A stretch of 64,000 bases of DNA, from positions 62,001-126,000 of the forward strand of contig DASZTS010000087.1 in assembly GCA_035547915.1 (NCBI GenBank), given 5' to 3'. Positions 60,663-64,000 of this stretch are shown here, piece after piece (the first letter of the stretch is position 1; every line of letters starts with the position of its first letter). This DNA comes from DASSFG01 sp035547915. Lineage in GTDB: Bacteria; Planctomycetota; Planctomycetia; Pirellulales; JAICIG01. The notes under the pieces were generated by a model that was not told where the DNA came from, ran no database searches, and was given only the letters and a program-made list of their open reading frames with translations. Position numbers and translations under genes: made by a program.

Positions 60663-62069
60663 ATGCATCGATGCCCGGCCACCACACGAAGACACTTCAT
60701 CGAGCGCGCGTTTTGCGGTTTCGGCTCGCTCGCGCTGGCGTCGTTGGTGAATGGTGAATCGGCCCGCGCCGTCAATCCGCTGGCGGCCAAGCCTCCGCGC
60801 CTCTCCGAAGCCAAGGCCAAGGCGACCATCTTCCTGTTTATGGCCGGCGGTCCGAGCCATCTCGAAACGTTCGATCCCAAGCCGCTCTTGAACCGCCTCG
60901 ACGGTCAACCGCGACCCGCTCAATTCGGCGAGGCAAAGTATCAATTCGTCGCCAAGGACGCGAAGCTGCTCGGAAGCAAGCGGCGATTCGAACGCTACGG
61001 AGAGAGCGGTATCGAGGTTTCCGATCTCTTCCCCAATATCGCCCGGCATGTCGACGACCTGGCGATCATCCGTTCGTGTCACGGCGACATGGTGGTCCAC
61101 TCGGCGGCCCAATACCAATTGTTCAGCGGCCGCACGATGCCGGGCTTTCCCAGCATGGGTTCCTGGGTTGTTTACGGGCTTGGTTCCGAGAGCGACTCAC
61201 TGCCCGCCTACGTGGTGATGCCCGACGGTCACGGCGCACTCGAAGCCGGACAGCCGATGTACGCCAACGGCTTTTTGCCGGCCGTCTACCAGCCGACGAT
61301 GCTACGAGCGGGCGAGCGTCCGTTGCGCAACCTTAAGCTTCCCTCCGGGGTTACCTCCGACGAGCGGCGGCAAACGATCGAACTGGTGCGCAATCTAAAC
61401 CGGGCCGCAGCCGTCGCCGACGACGAGTTGGAAGCCCGCATCGGCGCCTATGATCTGGCCTTCAAGATGCAGAGCGAGGCGCCCGAGGTCTTCGACCTGC
61501 GCGGAGAGACGCAGGAGACACTCGATCTGTACGGCATCGGCCGTGAGCCGACCGATGACTACGGCCGACGCTGCCTGCTGGCCCGACGCTTGGTCGAGAA
61601 AGGGGTGCGTTTCAACGTGGTGGTGTCCGGAGGCGGGGCCGGAAACATGCAGTGGGACGCCCACAACGATATCGAAGAAAACCATCTGCGCATGGCGTCG
61701 CAGACCGATCTACCGATCGCTGGGTTGCTGACCGATCTGAAACGCCGCGGCTTGCTCGAATCGACGCTCGTCCTATGGGGAGGCGAGTTCGGCCGTTCGC
61801 CCGAAGCGCAAGGCGGCAAAGGGCGAGACCATCACAACCTGGGCTTTACCGTGTGGATGGCCGGTGGCGGCATTCGTGGCGGCTGTGTCGTGGGTGCCAC
61901 CGACGAGATCGGTCTACGGGCCGTCGAACGGCCGTACCATTTCCGTGACATTCACACAACGATCTTGAACCAACTCGGTCTCGATCAAGACGAATTGAGC
62001 TACTTGCACCAGGGTCGCAAGGAACGGTTGACGGAGATCCAGGGAGAGGTGATCGGCGAGATTGTCTAG
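60663..62069 (+). CDS. DUF1501 protein with Tat signal
   Basis: A 468-residue exported protein. A twin-arginine signal is present (TTRRHFIERAFCGFGSLALASLV), so it is exported folded. The core is sulfatase/alkaline-phosphatase-like: MAGGPSHLETFDPKP, then GNMQWDAHNDIEENH and LVLWGGEFGRSPEAQGGKGRDHHN, which carry candidate metal-binding His and Asp residues. DUF1501 proteins nearly always sit next to DUF1549/1553 proteins, and here the two are 9 bases apart. The metal and substrate are not known. Confidence 0.93.
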   Translation: MHRCPATTRRHFIERAFCGFGSLALASLVNGESARAVNPLAAKPPRLSEAKAKATIFLFMAGGPSHLETFDPKPLLNRLDGQPRPAQFGEAKYQFVAKDAKLLGSKRRFERYGESGIEVSDLFPNIARHVDDLAIIRSCHGDMVVHSAAQYQLFSGRTMPGFPSMGSWVVYGLGSESDSLPAYVVMPDGHGALEAGQPMYANGFLPAVYQPTMLRAGERPLRNLKLPSGVTSDERRQTIELVRNLNRAAAVADDELEARIGAYDLAFKMQSEAPEVFDLRGETQETLDLYGIGREPTDDYGRRCLLARRLVEKGVRFNVVVSGGGAGNMQWDAHNDIEENHLRMASQTDLPIAGLLTDLKRRGLLESTLVLWGGEFGRSPEAQGGKGRDHHNLGFTVWMAGGGIRGGCVVGATDEIGLRAVERPYHFRDIHTTILNQLGLDQDELSYLHQGRKERLTEIQGEVIGEIV

Positions 62070-62083
62070 CGGAGTTGCGACGC

Positions 62084-62554
62084 ATGGCCAAGCGAAAGAC
62101 CTGGCGAGAGAAGCTCGCGGACGATAAGGATCTGCCGAAGGTCGTCAAGATCACGGGCGCGATGAGCCGCCGCTGGGGGAACGGTACGGTGGTCGTTCCC
62201 GCACCGCGCGAAGTCGATCGGATCATGAAGCGCGTGCCGCGCGGGAAGCTGATCACGATCAATGAGATTCGGGCCGTTGTCGCCAAGAATCACCTCGCGA
62301 CGATCGCCTGCCCGATCACGACCGGCATCTTCGCCTGGATCGCCGCGCACGCTGCGGACGAAGCCGAAGCGGAAGGCGCAAAGCGCATCACGCCCTATTG
62401 GCGGACGCTGAAGTCGCAGGGCGAACTGAACGCCAAGTACCCCGGCGGCATCGACGCCGTGAGGCAACGCCTGGAATCAGAAGGACACCGCGTGGTCCCC
62501 AAAGGAAAACGATTCGTCGTCGCCGACTACGAAAAACGTCTCGCAAAGCTTTGA
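62084..62554 (+). CDS. MGMT-family-like (Ada DNA-binding fold) protein
   Basis: A 156-residue basic protein. Residues about 45-110 (VPRGKLITINEIRAVVAKNHLATIACPITTG) resemble the winged-helix, cysteine-bearing domain of O6-alkylguanine methyltransferases; the position of the alkyl-accepting PCHR reads ACPIT, with a cysteine but without the HR. The C-terminus ends KGKRFVVADYEKRLAKL. It may be an alkyltransferase-like DNA-lesion binder or an unrelated winged-helix protein. It lies 14 bases after the DUF1501 gene. Confidence 0.6.
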   Translation: MAKRKTWREKLADDKDLPKVVKITGAMSRRWGNGTVVVPAPREVDRIMKRVPRGKLITINEIRAVVAKNHLATIACPITTGIFAWIAAHAADEAEAEGAKRITPYWRTLKSQGELNAKYPGGIDAVRQRLESEGHRVVPKGKRFVVADYEKRLAKL

Positions 62555-62623
62555 CCGTCGCGCTGGTAACGACTCCGGTTGATCGGCAGACGGTTGCCGC
62601 CGACGCCAGGTAGGCCCCCGGGA

Positions 62624-62654
62624 GAGGAGATTGCCACCGATGGCAAATCTCCTC
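62624..62654. terminator. strong hairpin without a T-run
   Basis: GAGGAGATT (62624-62632) pairs with AATCTCCTC (62646-62654), extended inward by GCCA/TGGC around a four-base CCGA loop, with one bulged A. It sits 70 bases after the MGMT-like stop codon, in the 204-base gap before mtaB. The lack of a T-run leaves a terminator role uncertain. Confidence 0.45.
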
Positions 62655-62758
62655 GACCAGTTGTGCCTCGACCGCACGTGACCGACGAGGGCCTCCTTGG
62701 TACGATGCGGCATTCGGACTGAATTCCTTATTGCCATCGGCACTCGATTGAGACGTCA

Positions 62759-64000
62759 ATGACCGCGTCCCGCCCCACTTTTCGCGCGGTCACGCTCGGT
62801 TGCAAGGTAAACCAGTACGAAACGCAATATGTGCGCGAGGGGCTTGAGCTGGCCGGTTACCGCGCGGCCGGCGAAGGCGAGACGGCCGATCTCTGCCTGG
62901 TGAATACCTGCACGGTCACCGTCGAGGGTGATGCCAAGAGCCGACAGACGATCCGGCAACTCGCTGCCCGTAACCCCGGCACGCGGATCATCGTCATGGG
63001 TTGCTATGCCACCCGCGCCCCGCACGAAGTGGCGGCGTTGCCCGGCGTGGCGGAAGTCGTGGAGGACAAGCGGGAACTGCCCGATCTGTTGGGCCGCTTC
63101 GGCGTGGTTGACGTGCCCACGGGAATCTCCCGTTTCGATTGCCGCAAGCGGGCTTACGTGAAGGTGCAAGACGGCTGCCTCTTGCGATGCAGTTTCTGCA
63201 TCATTCCCCACGTGCGCCCGACGCTCACGAGCCGCCCTGCGGTGGACATCGTTGACGAGGTCCGCCGACTGGTGGCCAACGGCTATCGCGAGATCATTCT
63301 GACGGGGATCCATCTGGGGCACTACGGCGTCGATTTCAACGCCGGCCGGCCGAAGAGCGAGTGGCTGCGGCTGTCGCACCTGGTCGATCGGTTATGCCGG
63401 CTCGACGGCGAGTTTCGCATTCGCCTGTCGAGCATCGAAGCGACCGAAGTGACGCGCGAGCTGATCGGAGTCATGGCGGCCAATCCGCAGCGAGTATGCC
63501 CCCATCTGCATGTCTCGATACAAAGCGGCTCCGACCGCGTGTTGCGGGGCATGCGTCGCCGCTGGTGCAGCCAGCGATTCGTCGACCGCTGTCTATTTGC
63601 CAAGCAGAGTCTCGATCGGCCGGCGTTCACCACCGACATCATCGTCGGTTTCCCGGGTGAGACCGACGACGATTTCGACGCGACGTGCCGAGTCGTCGAG
63701 GAGGTGGGCTTTTCGAAGCTGCATATCTTTCCGTTCAGTCCGCGCCGCGGCACACCCGCCGCGAACATGGCCGAGCAGGTTCCCAAGCGTGTCAAACAAG
63801 ACCGCGCTCAGCGGCTGTCCGCGGTCGAGCAGCGGCTTTTCGAATCCTACGCCCGATCGCTCTTCGGCCGACGCCTGCAAGTGATGGTGGAGTCGCCCGT
63901 AGCCGATCGGCCCGGCTTCGCATATGGCACCTCGTGCCGATATGTGCACGTGGTCGTTCCGGCCACGCCGCAGTGCTATGGCAAATTCCGCGACGCCGTC
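62759..64000 (+). CDS. mtaB: MtaB-type tRNA methylthiotransferase (3' end outside window)
   Basis: The 414 visible residues run open to the window edge. VTLGCKVNQYETQYVREGL, VNTCTVTVEGDAKSRQ and IVMGCYATRAP carry the three cysteines of the N-terminal UPF0004 cluster. The radical-SAM motif is VQDGCLLRCSFCIIPHVRP, followed by VVDEVRRLVANGYREIILTGIHLGHYG and the MtaB-type LHVSIQSGSDRVLRGMRRRW. MtaB-type enzymes make 2-methylthio-N6-threonylcarbamoyladenosine at tRNA position 37; the LTGIHLGHYG phrase separates it from MiaB and RimO. The ATG at 62759 follows a 204-base gap. Confidence 0.92.
   Translation, partial: MTASRPTFRAVTLGCKVNQYETQYVREGLELAGYRAAGEGETADLCLVNTCTVTVEGDAKSRQTIRQLAARNPGTRIIVMGCYATRAPHEVAALPGVAEVVEDKRELPDLLGRFGVVDVPTGISRFDCRKRAYVKVQDGCLLRCSFCIIPHVRPTLTSRPAVDIVDEVRRLVANGYREIILTGIHLGHYGVDFNAGRPKSEWLRLSHLVDRLCRLDGEFRIRLSSIEATEVTRELIGVMAANPQRVCPHLHVSIQSGSDRVLRGMRRRWCSQRFVDRCLFAKQSLDRPAFTTDIIVGFPGETDDDFDATCRVVEEVGFSKLHIFPFSPRRGTPAANMAEQVPKRVKQDRAQRLSAVEQRLFESYARSLFGRRLQVMVESPVADRPGFAYGTSCRYVHVVVPATPQCYGKFRDAV

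Overview
This 64 kb window is chromosomal DNA from a member of the Planctomycetota, most likely order Pirellulales. The lineage call rests on gene content: a DUF1549/DUF1553 plus DUF1501 pair with a Tat signal, an FG-GAP/ASPIC-UnbV (CRTAC1-like) protein, tandem prenyltransferase/squalene-oxidase-repeat proteins, a Pkn-type kinase with DLG instead of DFG, a CitG-like/PTPS pair and a HisA-like protein of the kind linked to methanopterin C1 genes, and many short secreted proteins. The sequence is GC-rich and tightly packed, with frequent ATGA/TGATG/TAGTG overlaps. I found no rRNA, tRNA, CRISPR array, transposase, integrase or phage gene.

Layout. 1-8.2 kb: the tail of a PDZ protein, two secreted proteins, scpA, a tRNase Z-like hydrolase, a degenerate M14 carboxypeptidase, then an enolase-superfamily enzyme coupled to an orphan NarL-type regulator. 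8.7-18.8 kb: a trypsin/LamG-like/SirB1 fusion protease followed by ggt and folP, an FG-GAP protein, and a moaE-moaA-class V aminotransferase-YkgJ run. 19.2-25.4 kb: HU, a tiny lipoprotein, pyrD, trpS, acpS, pcm, recJ and rpmG. 25.4-26.3 kb: a gene-free region with a G-quadruplex motif and stacked hairpins. 26.3-32.4 kb: twin prenyltransferase-repeat proteins, a HisA-like gene, an SDR and comB. 32.4-40.4 kb: a membrane GTPase overlapping a disulfide-oxidoreductase-like flavoprotein that has lost a redox cysteine, a VanZ-like protein, a ROK glucokinase, lepA and rph. 40.4-46 kb: a HAD hydrolase, an esterase, two low-complexity secreted proteins and a porin. 46.3-49.4 kb: panD overlapping a TPR/ATP-grasp gene overlapping a secreted chorismate mutase, then an unknown gene. 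49.6-53.3 kb: an MBOAT acyltransferase with two tandem SGNH-like partners. 53.3-58.5 kb: a kinase-TauE-DUF1634 operon, a YceH protein, and PTPS plus CitG-like genes. 58.7-64 kb: DUF1549/1553, DUF1501, an MGMT-like protein, and the 5' part of an MtaB-type methylthiotransferase.

The observations I rate highest are: (i) the panD/TPR-ATP-grasp/AroQ-gamma unit joined by two ATGA overlaps; (ii) an approximately 100-bp repeat placed directly after the stop codons of rpmG and of the porin gene, with a possible truncated third copy; (iii) two apparent pseudoenzymes, an M14 peptidase lacking three of four catalytic or zinc residues and a Cys-to-Ser disulfide oxidoreductase; (iv) the protease/SirB1 fusion next to ggt; (v) methanopterin-type cofactor genes scattered through the window.
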